From Thalassotalea sp. 42_200_T64 (GTDB lineage Bacteria > Pseudomonadota > Gammaproteobacteria > Enterobacterales > Alteromonadaceae), in contig MABC01000053.1 of NCBI GenBank assembly GCA_002162925.1, positions 1 through 64,000 on the forward strand: DNA of 64,000 nt. The letters run 5' to 3'. A program made the translations under genes and the position numbers. Below, piece after piece: positions 47,573-56,821 of the stretch; the stretch's first letter is position 1, and every line of letters begins with the position of its first letter. Under the pieces are notes generated by a model. The model did no database searches, was not told the DNA's origin, and saw nothing but the letters and a program-made list of their open reading frames with translations.

Positions 47573-48574
47573 GTGTTGCTAAGATTATCACTGTTAATGA
47601 GCTTTTTGTTTTTAAGCTCATTTTTCCAGGCAGCTCCAAAGGACCATAAATATCAAGAAAAGCAAGTAAGTAAGAATATTGAGGCAAAGCGGCACGAAAT
47701 TGGCCGCCAAATTTATAACTATCGTTGTTATTATTGCCATGGTTATTCTGGCGATGCCAAAACCTTAGCGGCGCGAAATATGCAACCAGCGCCGCGAGAT
47801 TTTAGTAATACCGCACTTCACAGTTTAACAAAAAAGCAAATGCTAAATGTGGTAACGGTTGGTAAAAACGGCACGGCGATGACCGGATTTACCAAATTTC
47901 TATCAACCGAAGAAATTGCCATCGTAGTCGATTTTATCCGCCATGAATTTATGGCTAAGCAATTAGAAAACACCCGTTATCATACTCCTGAAAATGGTTG
48001 GCCAGAGCACAAAAAATATAAGGCCGCATACCCGTTTGCTACCGGTGAAATCGCTTTAGATATTAACCAACAAAAGTTATCTGAGCAACAACGCCTCGGG
48101 TTGCAACTCTACTTAGAGTCGTGCATAACCTGTCATGATAATTCCTATGTGGAAGATAAAGGCGATATCTGGTCAACCCAGGCAATATCGTATCCAAGAA
48201 ATAATTTTTCCTTTAGCAATTTTGATGGTTTTACCGGAGCCAGTACTTATCAAAAGCACGATACTTTTGAAAAATTAACCAACGCAAATAAACAGCAACT
48301 ACTTGGCGAGCAGTTATTTAGAGACAACTGTGCGTTTTGCCATGCTATGGATGGCACAGGTTTGAACTGGATAGGCAGTTTTTTGGATGAAAAACCGCAA
48401 AACCTGCAAGACCCAGCATTTATGAGCAGGATTAATAAACCGGCGATAAAGCAGATGATCAAAAAAGGTAAGGTAAACACGTCGATGCCCGCTTGGGAGT
48501 CGGTGTTAACTGAGCGACAAATTGATGCCATCATCGCCTATATTGATAAAGCCTTTCATCGATTAAGTGACTAA
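47573..48574 (+). CDS. Triheme class I-type cytochrome c
   Basis: GTG 47573 follows AGGGAAG; an ATG two bases earlier is out of frame and stops at once. The 333 residues have a signal peptide (to FFQAAP) and three haem motifs: CYYCH (near 55), CITCH (about 185) and CAFCH (about 260). The central CITCH has a spacing unlike a standard class I fold, so the protein is a diverged relative of the preceding one. It is nine bases after the preceding gene and overlaps the thioredoxin-like gene's upstream start, so all are co-expressed. Confidence 0.85.
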   Translation: MLLRLSLLMSFLFLSSFFQAAPKDHKYQEKQVSKNIEAKRHEIGRQIYNYRCYYCHGYSGDAKTLAARNMQPAPRDFSNTALHSLTKKQMLNVVTVGKNGTAMTGFTKFLSTEEIAIVVDFIRHEFMAKQLENTRYHTPENGWPEHKKYKAAYPFATGEIALDINQQKLSEQQRLGLQLYLESCITCHDNSYVEDKGDIWSTQAISYPRNNFSFSNFDGFTGASTYQKHDTFEKLTNANKQQLLGEQLFRDNCAFCHAMDGTGLNWIGSFLDEKPQNLQDPAFMSRINKPAIKQMIKKGKVNTSMPAWESVLTERQIDAIIAYIDKAFHRLSD

Positions 48575-48581
48575 TTTCACC

Positions 48582-49109
48582 ATGAATATCTATCGTTTAT
48601 TTTGCCTTGTTATTTTTTTTCTAGGGGGGGTAGTTGCCTGCACGGAATCGCAAAGTGCGCAGGCAATGCAAGGTAAGCAATGGCCACAATTGGCAATGTC
48701 TGCACTCTATCCTACGGTTGAAGCTGATAAAGAAAATAAGCCTTGGCAATTAATTAATGTTTGGGCAACCTGGTGCGAACCTTGTCGAAAAGAAATGCCA
48801 ATGCTAGAGAACTTAGCCAGTGCATTAACGGCCGAAAATTTTTCTTTAATACTGCTTTCCATTGATACAGATCTAAATCTTGTGAAGGAATTTACGTTAA
48901 GGTACTACATAGATTCGTCGGTTTTTATTACCAGTCGAGATGAAGTTGAGCAACAACTCTCGGTATTATCATACCCGATGACGTTTCTAGTTAATCCTGA
49001 AGGTGAAATTGTAAAAGTTTACCAAGGGGTAAGAGAGTGGGATTCTTCATTAATGATCGCATCGATTAAAAATATCATCAATGAGCCTGTTAATACTAAT
49101 AGCCAATAA
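48582..49109 (+). CDS. TlpA-like thioredoxin lipoprotein
   Basis: ATG 48582 gives 175 residues with lipobox VVAC (C20). GTG 48567, overlapping the upstream stop, is the alternative. The fold shows the active site WATWCEPCRKEMPML (about 65-79) and the cis-Pro loop SYPMTFLVNPEG. TlpA/CcmG-like proteins reduce disulfides in the periplasm, often the CXXCH cysteines of apocytochromes before haem attachment. Its place in a cytochrome operon fits that role. A T8 run and a G7 run occur in the signal-peptide coding part (48613-48630), a slippery stretch. Confidence 0.83.
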   Translation: MNIYRLFCLVIFFLGGVVACTESQSAQAMQGKQWPQLAMSALYPTVEADKENKPWQLINVWATWCEPCRKEMPMLENLASALTAENFSLILLSIDTDLNLVKEFTLRYYIDSSVFITSRDEVEQQLSVLSYPMTFLVNPEGEIVKVYQGVREWDSSLMIASIKNIINEPVNTNSQ

Positions 49110-49124
49110 TAGTTAATAAACTCA

Positions 49125-50621
49125 ATGACCAATAACCAGCAGCCACAACACTTAATTTATCCGCACACCATTCGTGGCAAGGTGCTGTTATTTATTGCTG
49201 TCTTGTCAGTTTATGTTAGCTCATTGTTTTACTACAGCTTTGAGCAAAAAAATCAGTTAGCCGAAACCTTGCATGGGATAGAAAGTTTACAGTATGCCGA
49301 AAATATTTTACTGGAAGCTGATTTGGCGGTGTTTGACGCCATAACGCAACTCATTGTGTTGTTTGAGCCCGCCGCACGGCAACAAGTGTTGGAAGACGTT
49401 CATCAACAATTTAAAGGTTTGACCAGGCACTACGATAATATTTCCAAATTATATCCAGAGCGAGCACCATCATTTTATGCACTGCTAGGCAGTCTGGCGA
49501 AAGTGATCATGTCACCAAGTCCGGAAGATCTGAAAGAGGTTCGCGTTAACTTAGAAGTTCATAAGTCGCAACTTAACAGCCTGATAAAAGAAAACCAAAT
49601 TGAACGCCAACAGCTGATTAAAAATTATGACAATATTAGCAATGCCGCGGCGCAAAACCTGGTGATATTCGCGTTAAGCGGTTTAGTGGTGCTACTCATT
49701 ATCTCCAGTATTTTCTTTGCCAAGATGGGCCACGATATTAACCGGGTTTTAAGCCAAATTAAGTTAATTATTGCCAGAAAAACGACTGAACCTCTAGAGA
49801 ACCGGCGCTCAGATGAAATTGGCGTGCTCATTGCTGGCGTTAATCATATGTCACAAGCGCTGGATTATCGCGACCAACAGTTACACATCGAACGATTGCA
49901 CAAATCCTATCTAGACAGCATTGGCGCAATTGAACATTTAACGGCTGGCTTAGTACATGAAATTGGCAACCCAGTGGCGGCGATTAGCGGCATGATCAGT
50001 GAGATTGAATATCAGCAAGAAGCACTGCCCGAGACGGTCAAAACCTATATTGCCAGCATTAAAGATTATAACAATAAGCTGCAACTTATTAATAAAGACC
50101 TGGCGAATTTAGCCGCCCCCACCAGTTCTGAATATCAACTGCTCGATCTTAACGAGCTGATCAGTCAGAGCCAAAACTTATTACATTACGATGAGCGTTG
50201 GTATGGGGTAAAAATTAACTTTGTGCAGGCCCCTTTGCTGCCGGCGTTATATGGCAATAGTGGTCAAATTAAACAGTTATTAAATAATCTGTTAAATAAC
50301 TGTTTAGAAGCAAAAGTTAACGCCGAACATGAAATTAACATAGAAACTGAGTTTCATCACGATGAAATTGTATTAACCATTAAAGACAATGGCAGTGGCA
50401 TGGATAACGCGACTCTCGCACAAATATTTAATGCCTTTTTTACCACTAAAGATCCGCTTTTGCACAGTGGTATGGGGTTATTTAGTTGTTTAAATATTGT
50501 TGAAAGCCATGGCTCGCGGATCAATATTTGCTCACAACCCAAACAGGGCACCGAAGTTAAGGTTTATTTTTCTCAACAACAAAACAGTTCTAAAACGGGG
50601 GGAATAACCAATGAAGATTAA
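49125..50621 (+). CDS. Membrane sensor histidine kinase 1
   Basis: The 498-residue protein has TM1 (about 18-38), a periplasmic helical sensor (about 40-178) with no known domain, TM2 (about 179-201) and a HAMP region. The dimerisation helix carries the phosphorylated H278 in AGLVHEIGNPVAAISGM. The ATPase domain has the N box (LLNNLLNNCLEAKV), DNGSGMD and a G2-like HSGMGLFSCL. The His box is of the NtrB-like HEIxNP type, commonly paired with sigma-54 activators. It overlaps the second kinase gene by 11 bases. Confidence 0.9.
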   Translation: MTNNQQPQHLIYPHTIRGKVLLFIAVLSVYVSSLFYYSFEQKNQLAETLHGIESLQYAENILLEADLAVFDAITQLIVLFEPAARQQVLEDVHQQFKGLTRHYDNISKLYPERAPSFYALLGSLAKVIMSPSPEDLKEVRVNLEVHKSQLNSLIKENQIERQQLIKNYDNISNAAAQNLVIFALSGLVVLLIISSIFFAKMGHDINRVLSQIKLIIARKTTEPLENRRSDEIGVLIAGVNHMSQALDYRDQQLHIERLHKSYLDSIGAIEHLTAGLVHEIGNPVAAISGMISEIEYQQEALPETVKTYIASIKDYNNKLQLINKDLANLAAPTSSEYQLLDLNELISQSQNLLHYDERWYGVKINFVQAPLLPALYGNSGQIKQLLNNLLNNCLEAKVNAEHEINIETEFHHDEIVLTIKDNGSGMDNATLAQIFNAFFTTKDPLLHSGMGLFSCLNIVESHGSRINICSQPKQGTEVKVYFSQQQNSSKTGGITNED

Positions 50622-51867
50622 CAAATTACTATTTTTGACATGGTTATTTGGGGTTTTGCTATTTCCAATCCATGGTTTCGCGGCAGACGCTGGTGCCGCA
50701 GAGGAAGATTTTCGGCTATATTATTTGCTGTTGGTATCAATCATGCTGCTTGGCGCGTATTTAATTTTTTCCTCAAAGGCGATTAATAAACGTAGATATG
50801 AACGACTTAAATTCGCCAGTCAGCCAATATTCGTCACTAACTCGAATGGACAAATTCTTTTTGCCAATGATGAAGTGATAAAATTAACGGCACAACCGTT
50901 TAACTCTTTACAATCGGCGAGTATATTCGAATTAATCAATGGCTTGCCTAATTGTTTGCTCAATAACATTCAATGTAGAAATATTAAAAGTAATGAATTG
51001 TGCAGTTGTGAAAAATTGAATGAAGACGAGGCACAATTTAGCTTAATCACTAAACATGATGAAGAATTACCGGTAAATATTAGTGTGCTAAGGCAAAAAG
51101 GCGGTGTTTTTATTTATTATTTACAAGAGCTGTCATCAATTAGGCAATTGGAAAAACAGTTAGAGTTGCAAAATAAGGTGGCAACTTTGGGCGAGTTTTT
51201 AGCGGGTATTTTACACGAAGTCGGCAATCCTATGGCCGCAATTGAAGGTATTGCCAATAATCAAATTTGGCAAATAGAGAATCAGACAGAGCAATTGTCG
51301 TTGACTGAGTTAAAACAGCAACTACAAATTATTCAAACTCAGGCCAGCCGGGTCAATCAGGTTAAAAATGAATTCAGCCGGATCAGCGGTGATAGCCAAA
51401 ACGACAGTTTTGAATTGGTCGATATGGCTAATTTGTTAGAGCAATTAGTCGATTTAGCGAAATTTGATAAACGCAGTCATGGCATTAAATTTAACTTTGA
51501 AATTCAGCAACAACTGCCGGCGGTTAACACTCAGTTAAGCAAGGTCACGCAAATACTGTTAAATGTGTTATCCAATGCCATGGATGCTTTGCACGAGCAA
51601 ACAGACCCTTGTATTTGTTGCAGTGTATGCATAGACCAAGATTATTTAAAAATTAATATCACCGATAATGGCCCCGGCATTGACAGTGCGTTATTGGATA
51701 AGATTTTTGAACCGTTTTACACCACCAAAGCGAAAGGCACAGGTTTAGGCTTAATGATTTGCAAGCGGTTAAGCGATTCGATTTCGGCAAAAATTGAAAT
51801 ACATTCAAAAGTTGGCGACAACACTCAGGTTAATTTATATCTCCCACTAAACAATGGTGAACAATGA
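50611..51867 (+). CDS. PAS sensor histidine kinase 2 with cysteine clusters
   Basis: The 418 residues have a signal-like segment (to about 25), a transmembrane helix (about 36-55) and a PAS-like domain (about 65-170) containing C115, C122, C131 and C133. The kinase follows with H202 in LHEVGNPMAAIEGI, an N box LLNVLSNAMDALHEQ, DNGPGID and GTGLGLMIC. A second cysteine group CICCSVC (334-340) interrupts the ATPase domain. The cysteines could bind a metal or a cluster or sense redox state; this is an inference. It overlaps the response regulator gene by four bases. Confidence 0.88.
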   Translation: MKINKLLFLTWLFGVLLFPIHGFAADAGAAEEDFRLYYLLLVSIMLLGAYLIFSSKAINKRRYERLKFASQPIFVTNSNGQILFANDEVIKLTAQPFNSLQSASIFELINGLPNCLLNNIQCRNIKSNELCSCEKLNEDEAQFSLITKHDEELPVNISVLRQKGGVFIYYLQELSSIRQLEKQLELQNKVATLGEFLAGILHEVGNPMAAIEGIANNQIWQIENQTEQLSLTELKQQLQIIQTQASRVNQVKNEFSRISGDSQNDSFELVDMANLLEQLVDLAKFDKRSHGIKFNFEIQQQLPAVNTQLSKVTQILLNVLSNAMDALHEQTDPCICCSVCIDQDYLKINITDNGPGIDSALLDKIFEPFYTTKAKGTGLGLMICKRLSDSISAKIEIHSKVGDNTQVNLYLPLNNGEQ

Positions 51868-53204
51868 AAACGTTAAAAATATTGGTGGTGGATGACGAGC
51901 CTGCCATCAGACAAATTATGGCAAGTGTGATCGCCCGCGAAGGCCACGATGTTTCAGTTGCCGAAGATGGGACAAGCGCCTTAGAGCAACTCACTGCAAA
52001 TGAGTATGATGTGGTATTTAGCGACGTGCGCATGCCGGATTTTACCGGTATTGAACTGCTTAAAAGAGCCAAGGCGGCAAACGTAGAAGCGCAATTTATC
52101 ATTATGACCGCCTTTGCCTCGGTTAATACAGCCATAGAAGCGATGCGTAACGGTGCGTTTGATTATTTAACCAAGCCGCTAAGACCAGAAGATGTCACCC
52201 ATCGAATCAACCAGATAGCCGATTTTATTGGTCTGAAATCAGAAAATAAAGTGCTACGTGGTCTTGTTATGGGTATAGGTGACAGACAATGCGCGATGCC
52301 ATCAGAGTCGATGGCGAAAGTTGACCGGTTAATTCAAAAGGTGGCAAAAACCGACTCGACGGTATTAATTACCGGTGAAAGCGGCACCGGTAAAGGGGTA
52401 ACCGCAAAAACCATTCACCAAAACAGCTTACGCGCTACGGGCACCTTCATCCCGGTTAACTGTGGTGCCATACCTGAGCATTTGATGGAAAGTGAGTTAT
52501 TTGGCCATACCAAAGGTGCATTCACCGGCGCAACCAAAGCCAAAAAAGGCCTGTTTGAAGAAGCCGATGGCGGCACCATATTTTTAGATGAAATTGGTGA
52601 GCTACCTCTTCATTTGCAGGTGAAATTGCTGCATGTATTGGAAGAAAAACAGGTGCGTCCTGTCGGTAGCGAACGCTTTATTGATATTGATGCCCGTATC
52701 GTTTCCGCCACTAACTGTGACTTACAACAGATGGTGAAAGACAATAAATTCAGGGAAGATTTATATTTTCGATTAAATATTTTTAATATCGACTTACCTT
52801 CTTTAAAAGATCGTAAAGATGATATCAAAATACTGATCGATTTTTTTGTAAAGCGCGAAGGTAAAAAGCTGGGCTTAACCCAACATTTCGACATTGAAGC
52901 TGAAGCTTTAGAGTTACTAGAAAACTACCAATACCCGGGAAACATTCGTGAGCTTGAAAATATCATCGCCAGAGCATTAATCTTGGCCGATGATGACATT
53001 ATCAGAACTACGGATTTACCGAACCAGATGCTTGACCAAAGCAAACCGACAATCTCTGGTGATAAAACCCTGCGTGAGCAAGTACGCGATTTTGAAATGC
53101 AGATAATAAAACAGGCTATAGCCGATAGTAACGATGACAGGCGGGTAGCGGCAGAAAAACTCGGCTTGGGGCTCTCTAGCTTGTATCGCAAATTAGATGA
53201 GTAA
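51864..53204 (+). CDS. NtrC-family sigma-54 response regulator
   Basis: The 446 residues comprise a receiver domain with the acceptor D54 (VFSDVRMPD) and the T and K switch residues (MTAF, TKP). An AAA+ domain follows (about 145-370) with Walker A GESGTGKG, the sigma-54-contacting GAFTGA loop ([19 protein letters not shown]), Walker [12 protein letters not shown] and NIRELEN. A Fis-type helix-turn-helix ends the protein ([20 protein letters not shown]). It activates sigma-54 promoters after phosphorylation by the adjacent kinases. The perfect -24/-12 element at 57100-57115 is a likely target. Confidence 0.95.
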   Translation: MKTLKILVVDDEPAIRQIMASVIAREGHDVSVAEDGTSALEQLTANEYDVVFSDVRMPDFTGIELLKRAKAANVEAQFIIMTAFASVNTAIEAMRNGAFDYLTKPLRPEDVTHRINQIADFIGLKSENKVLRGLVMGIGDRQCAMPSESMAKVDRLIQKVAKTDSTVLITGESGTGKGVTAKTIHQNSLRATGTFIPVNCGAIPEHLMESELFGHTKGAFTGATKAKKGLFEEADGGTIFLDEIGELPLHLQVKLLHVLEEKQVRPVGSERFIDIDARIVSATNCDLQQMVKDNKFREDLYFRLNIFNIDLPSLKDRKDDIKILIDFFVKREGKKLGLTQHFDIEAEALELLENYQYPGNIRELENIIARALILADDDIIRTTDLPNQMLDQSKPTISGDKTLREQVRDFEMQIIKQAIADSNDDRRVAAEKLGLGLSSLYRKLDE

Positions 53205-53214
53205 CATATTGCTT

Positions 53215-53252
53215 AGAAACGAGAAACGAGAAACGAGAAACGAGAAACGAGA
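53215..53252 (+). repeat. Heptanucleotide tandem array (AGAAACG)n
   Basis: Five AGAAACG units and a partial sixth, immediately after the response regulator gene. A partial match lies at 252-263. The next gene starts 120 bases later. Confidence 0.9.
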
Positions 53253-53371
53253 ATCTTAAAACTGCTTTTCGTCATGACTGGTTTCAAATACAAAGTTTCT
53301 TTTAATCAATAATGTGGTTGACCTGAACAATATTATTGGTCAGTGCCATTTTGACTCAACAGGAAAATAGA

Positions 53372-54082
53372 ATGAATAAGATGAAGCTAAAATCTATAAC
53401 CTTTATATTGCCATTAATGCTAATGCTTGGTGTCCATGCTGAGAATACTGATTCAAGTGAGAAACTGGCGGCATCGGTACTGGAAAAGCAGACTGACAAT
53501 GTTGTCCAGGAAGAAAAAGAATTAACTGAAGAAGAGCAAGTTCAACAATGGTATGAAAAAGGCGTAAAGGCTCATAAGGTTCATGATCTTATCAGGTCGA
53601 TTAAATGGTTGACCAAAGCCGCTGAAAAAGATCATACCGAAGCTCAGGCGCATCTTGGCTACTTTTATGTTTACGCGGGCGAGCAAGACAAAGGATTGCC
53701 GCTGATGCGTCTGGCAGCCGAAAAAAATAACACTTTAGCGCTAAGAGAATTAGCAGTGGCTTATGGGAAAGGGATAGGAGTAGAGCAAAGCGATAGTAAA
53801 GCCATGGAATATTTGGAAAAAGCTCAAAGTTTAGGAGATGAACTTTCGATCTATGCCATCGCCGGTGCCTATGAAAATGGTAAGTTTGGTTTGTCCAAGG
53901 ATGAAACATTAGCCAAAGAAATGTTTCAACAACTTAGTGATGATGGCTTTGGTGGTGCAACACATCGGCTGATCAAAGCGATAGAAGAAGGTCAGCTGGG
54001 TTTCACCAAAGATCCAGTCAAGGCCGCTGAGATGAAACAGGCATTAAGAGCAAAAGTGGCTAGTGAAACCAAATCAAATTAA
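53372..54082 (+). CDS. Exported Sel1-repeat protein
   Basis: ATG 53372 has AGGAAA upstream; a TTG at 53336 is discarded. The 236 residues have a signal peptide (to VHAEN) and four or so Sel1-like repeats from about residue 70: ALRELAVAYGKGIGVEQSDS, YAIAGAYENGKFGLSKDETL and KAIEEGQLGFTKDPVKAAEM. Sel1 proteins scaffold protein complexes. It opens the propeller subcluster, upstream of a small cytochrome c. The subcluster lies between the two heptanucleotide arrays. Confidence 0.85.
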   Translation: MNKMKLKSITFILPLMLMLGVHAENTDSSEKLAASVLEKQTDNVVQEEKELTEEEQVQQWYEKGVKAHKVHDLIRSIKWLTKAAEKDHTEAQAHLGYFYVYAGEQDKGLPLMRLAAEKNNTLALRELAVAYGKGIGVEQSDSKAMEYLEKAQSLGDELSIYAIAGAYENGKFGLSKDETLAKEMFQQLSDDGFGGATHRLIKAIEEGQLGFTKDPVKAAEMKQALRAKVASETKSN

Positions 54083-54105
54083 TACTCATCTTTAGGGATT
54101 ACGTT

Positions 54106-54408
54106 ATGAAACTAATTACCCAATGCATGTTTGCTATCGGACTGTTAGCTGTGGTGAATGCAGCTCATGCCAATAATGCCCCGTCCGGTAAGGTGATTTA
54201 TCAAAACAATTGTGCTCGTTGTCATGGTGCCGATGGTGAACCAGTGATGCCAAGGGCGGCAAATTTTCAAAAAAAACAAGGGCTAAGAACTAGTGATTCG
54301 AGCTTAATGGCGCGCATTAAAAAAGGCGGGCGAATTTGCCCATCGTACAATGGTATCTTAAGGGATCCAGAAATAGTTAGGTTAATTACCCATTTAAGGA
54401 CGTTATAA
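54106..54408 (+). CDS. Small monohaem cytochrome c
   Basis: The 100-residue exported protein has one haem motif CARCHG (about 37-42) in the class I fold (VIYQNNCARCHGADGEPVMP). The C-terminus FQKKQGLRTSDSSLMARIKK is followed by a conserved RICPSYNGIL. It is compact, c555/c553-like. Predicted periplasmic electron carrier, transcribed with the Sel1 and propeller genes (24 and 4 bases apart). Confidence 0.9.
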   Translation: MKLITQCMFAIGLLAVVNAAHANNAPSGKVIYQNNCARCHGADGEPVMPRAANFQKKQGLRTSDSSLMARIKKGGRICPSYNGILRDPEIVRLITHLRTL

Positions 54409-54411
54409 CAG

Positions 54412-55491
54412 ATGAATTTTTACCAAAATTTATTGCTAACCCTCTGTTGCAGTATTTTACTCACAGCTTGTACTGAACCTGCACCTGATACGGTTATTTA
54501 CAATGTTAAAGAAACCTATCACGTAGGTGACAATGCATTTGTTCGTTCTCTTGCCGAGGAGCCGACAAAAAATTCGCTCTGGGTGGGGACTGCTATGGGA
54601 GTTCATCAGGTGGATACCGTCAGTGGTGATTTAAAGTCCACGTTTACCCGAGAGCATGGCTTGGCCAATGAATACGTTTTTGCGGTAAATGTTGATCAAA
54701 GCGGCTATAAATGGTTTGGCACCAATGCCGGCGGTATGTCTCGCTATAAAGATGGTGAATGGAAAACTTTTTTTCCACTTCATGGTCTCGCTGATTATTG
54801 GGTATACTCTTTTGCCAATCACCCAGATGGAAGTTTGTGGGTTGGTACCTGGGCTGGGGCGAACCGAGTGGATAGCAAAACTCTAAAGTTTGATACCTAT
54901 GTGAAAGAATTGGTTAATGAGTGGGTTTATGGTTTAGATATCGAGAAAGATGGTACCGTATGGTTTGGCACCGAAGGCGGTGTGACTCGTTTTGATGGTG
55001 GAAACTGGCAGCACTGGACTCATCAAGATGGCATAGGTATCGAAAATGAAAATGGTTTGCCTTACAGTAAAAATACCGGTCTTGGCACGCGTTCTCGTCA
55101 CGATTTGGGTATATTAACTGGCGGTAAGGCTACTTACAATCCAAACTACGTTTTTGCTCTTAAATTGGACGAACGTGATAATTCTGTTTGGGTGGGTACT
55201 TGGGGTGCCGGTGTGTCAAACTTTAAAGACGGTGTATGGCATAATTTGAGCCAAAAAGATGGTTTAACCGGTAATATTGTTTATGCCATTATTCAGGCAA
55301 AAGATGGTGCGATGTGGTTTGGTACCAATGGTGGCGTGTCTCGCTTTGATGGTGTTAATTGGCAAAGTTTTAACCAAAGCAACGGCTTGTTGAATAACAA
55401 TGTGTATTCGATTGCCGAAACGGCCAATGGTGATATTTGGGTAGGTACGCGTAGCGGTGTCACTCGTTTACAAGCCACAGTGATTAAATAG
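54412..55491 (+). CDS. Beta-propeller lipoprotein (Reg_prop-type) 1
   Basis: The 359 residues have lipobox LLTAC (C20) and blades of the two-component-regulator-propeller type, for example GYKWFGTNAGGMSRYKDGEW, GTVWFGTEGGVTRFDGGNWQ and GDIWVGTRSGVTRL at the C-terminus. No kinase or DNA-binding domain is attached, unlike the hybrid two-component proteins where these repeats are common. Predicted to be lipid-anchored and to bind a ligand or partner. It is about 60 percent similar by eye to the following gene in the blades around ATYNPNYVFALKL. Confidence 0.87.
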   Translation: MNFYQNLLLTLCCSILLTACTEPAPDTVIYNVKETYHVGDNAFVRSLAEEPTKNSLWVGTAMGVHQVDTVSGDLKSTFTREHGLANEYVFAVNVDQSGYKWFGTNAGGMSRYKDGEWKTFFPLHGLADYWVYSFANHPDGSLWVGTWAGANRVDSKTLKFDTYVKELVNEWVYGLDIEKDGTVWFGTEGGVTRFDGGNWQHWTHQDGIGIENENGLPYSKNTGLGTRSRHDLGILTGGKATYNPNYVFALKLDERDNSVWVGTWGAGVSNFKDGVWHNLSQKDGLTGNIVYAIIQAKDGAMWFGTNGGVSRFDGVNWQSFNQSNGLLNNNVYSIAETANGDIWVGTRSGVTRLQATVIK

Positions 55492-55501
55492 GTAAGAGAA
55501 A

Positions 55502-56713
55502 ATGTTGAAAAAATTAATAGCCATTATTGTTTTGTTAGCTTTTGTTGGTGTTGGCTTATGGTTAACAACAGCAGAAGAGTCATTTCAAACGGCTAATGTA
55601 ACACCGCCACCAGCAGTGCAAGAAAAAGTGCAAGATAAAGAGCAACAACAGCAGTCAACTGAATTGCAAACAGAGCAACCTAAAAGTAAGTTTGTGCACT
55701 TTAATGTCGGAAATCGTAATGTAAAATCAATTTTTGCTGATGGCGATGTCATGTGGGTTGGTACTTCCGGCGGGGCAATCCGTTATGACTTAACTACAGA
55801 AGATTATCGACATTTTGATGTGCGTAATGGCTTATTGGCAAATGGGGTCTTTCATGTGAGTCGTATTGATGATACTCGCATGGCTATCGGGACTTATGGT
55901 GGCGGATTGGCTGTTTTGGATGAAATCAGCAATAATTTTAAAATTTATAATGTACCCGATGGCTTAGGCGATGCCTTTGTTTATGATGTGCTAACTGCGA
56001 AAAATGGAGATTTATGGATTGCCACGTGGACCGGGGTCAATCGCATTATTAACAGTGAGCTTGATAACCCGGAGGCCTGGCAATTATTCACCGTTGAAAA
56101 TACGCAAGGCGGCATTCCTAACGATTGGATATATGGTTTGGCGGAAGGTCCTAACGGCCAAATTTGGCTAGCGACCGAAGGGGGGTTGACTCGCTTTAAA
56201 GATAACCAATGGCAAAACTGGCAACACGAAGATGGCCTGGGTGCCGATTACGAACTGGTCAAAGATTTTAATCCGTTTAAACGCGATCCGGCCAAATATT
56301 CTCGCCACCATGCTCAACAAAAAGTTGAGCAAGGCTTAACCGGAGTGAACACTGCCTATAACCCTAACTATATCGTGTCTATGGATGTTGCCAGCAATGG
56401 TGATATTTGGGTCGGTACCTGGGGCGCAGGTTTAAATCGTTTTGACGGCGAAAACTGGCAAGTTTATACTCATCTCGATGGGTTACCCTCGAATCATATC
56501 TTTATGCTAGATATGGCGAAAGATGGTACGCTTTGGGTAGGAACCAATAAAGGCATAGCAAAAAAACTACCTGATAGTGATGAGTTTACCTTATATACCA
56601 CAGAAGATGGTTTATTTGCCGATGCAATCTTCTCTATGGACATTCAGGATGATGGCACATTATGGATTGGCAGCTACGGCGGTGTCGCCCGCATTAGCCA
56701 CTTTGATCATTAA
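55502..56713 (+). CDS. Beta-propeller protein (Reg_prop-type) 2
   Basis: The 403-residue paralogue of the preceding gene has an N-terminal membrane anchor (about 5-22), then a Gln/Glu/Pro-rich spacer (about 30-65). Blades follow, such as DVMWVGTSGGAIRYDLTTED, GQIWLATEGGLTRFKDNQWQ and GDIWVGTWGAGLNRFDGENW, with ITALYNPNY-type central repeat TAYNPNYIVSMDV shared with paralogue 1. The pair differs in anchor type (signal anchor versus lipoprotein), which would place them on the two membranes. No catalytic motif is seen. Confidence 0.87.
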   Translation: MLKKLIAIIVLLAFVGVGLWLTTAEESFQTANVTPPPAVQEKVQDKEQQQQSTELQTEQPKSKFVHFNVGNRNVKSIFADGDVMWVGTSGGAIRYDLTTEDYRHFDVRNGLLANGVFHVSRIDDTRMAIGTYGGGLAVLDEISNNFKIYNVPDGLGDAFVYDVLTAKNGDLWIATWTGVNRIINSELDNPEAWQLFTVENTQGGIPNDWIYGLAEGPNGQIWLATEGGLTRFKDNQWQNWQHEDGLGADYELVKDFNPFKRDPAKYSRHHAQQKVEQGLTGVNTAYNPNYIVSMDVASNGDIWVGTWGAGLNRFDGENWQVYTHLDGLPSNHIFMLDMAKDGTLWVGTNKGIAKKLPDSDEFTLYTTEDGLFADAIFSMDIQDDGTLWIGSYGGVARISHFDH

Positions 56714-56821
56714 CCCATTTACATAAATTACAGCATCTACATCGGGAACTTGGCTCCCGATGTTATTTTAAAATAGCTGATTTTTTGCTTTATGCTTGAC
56801 ATCAAGATTAAACACTAAATA

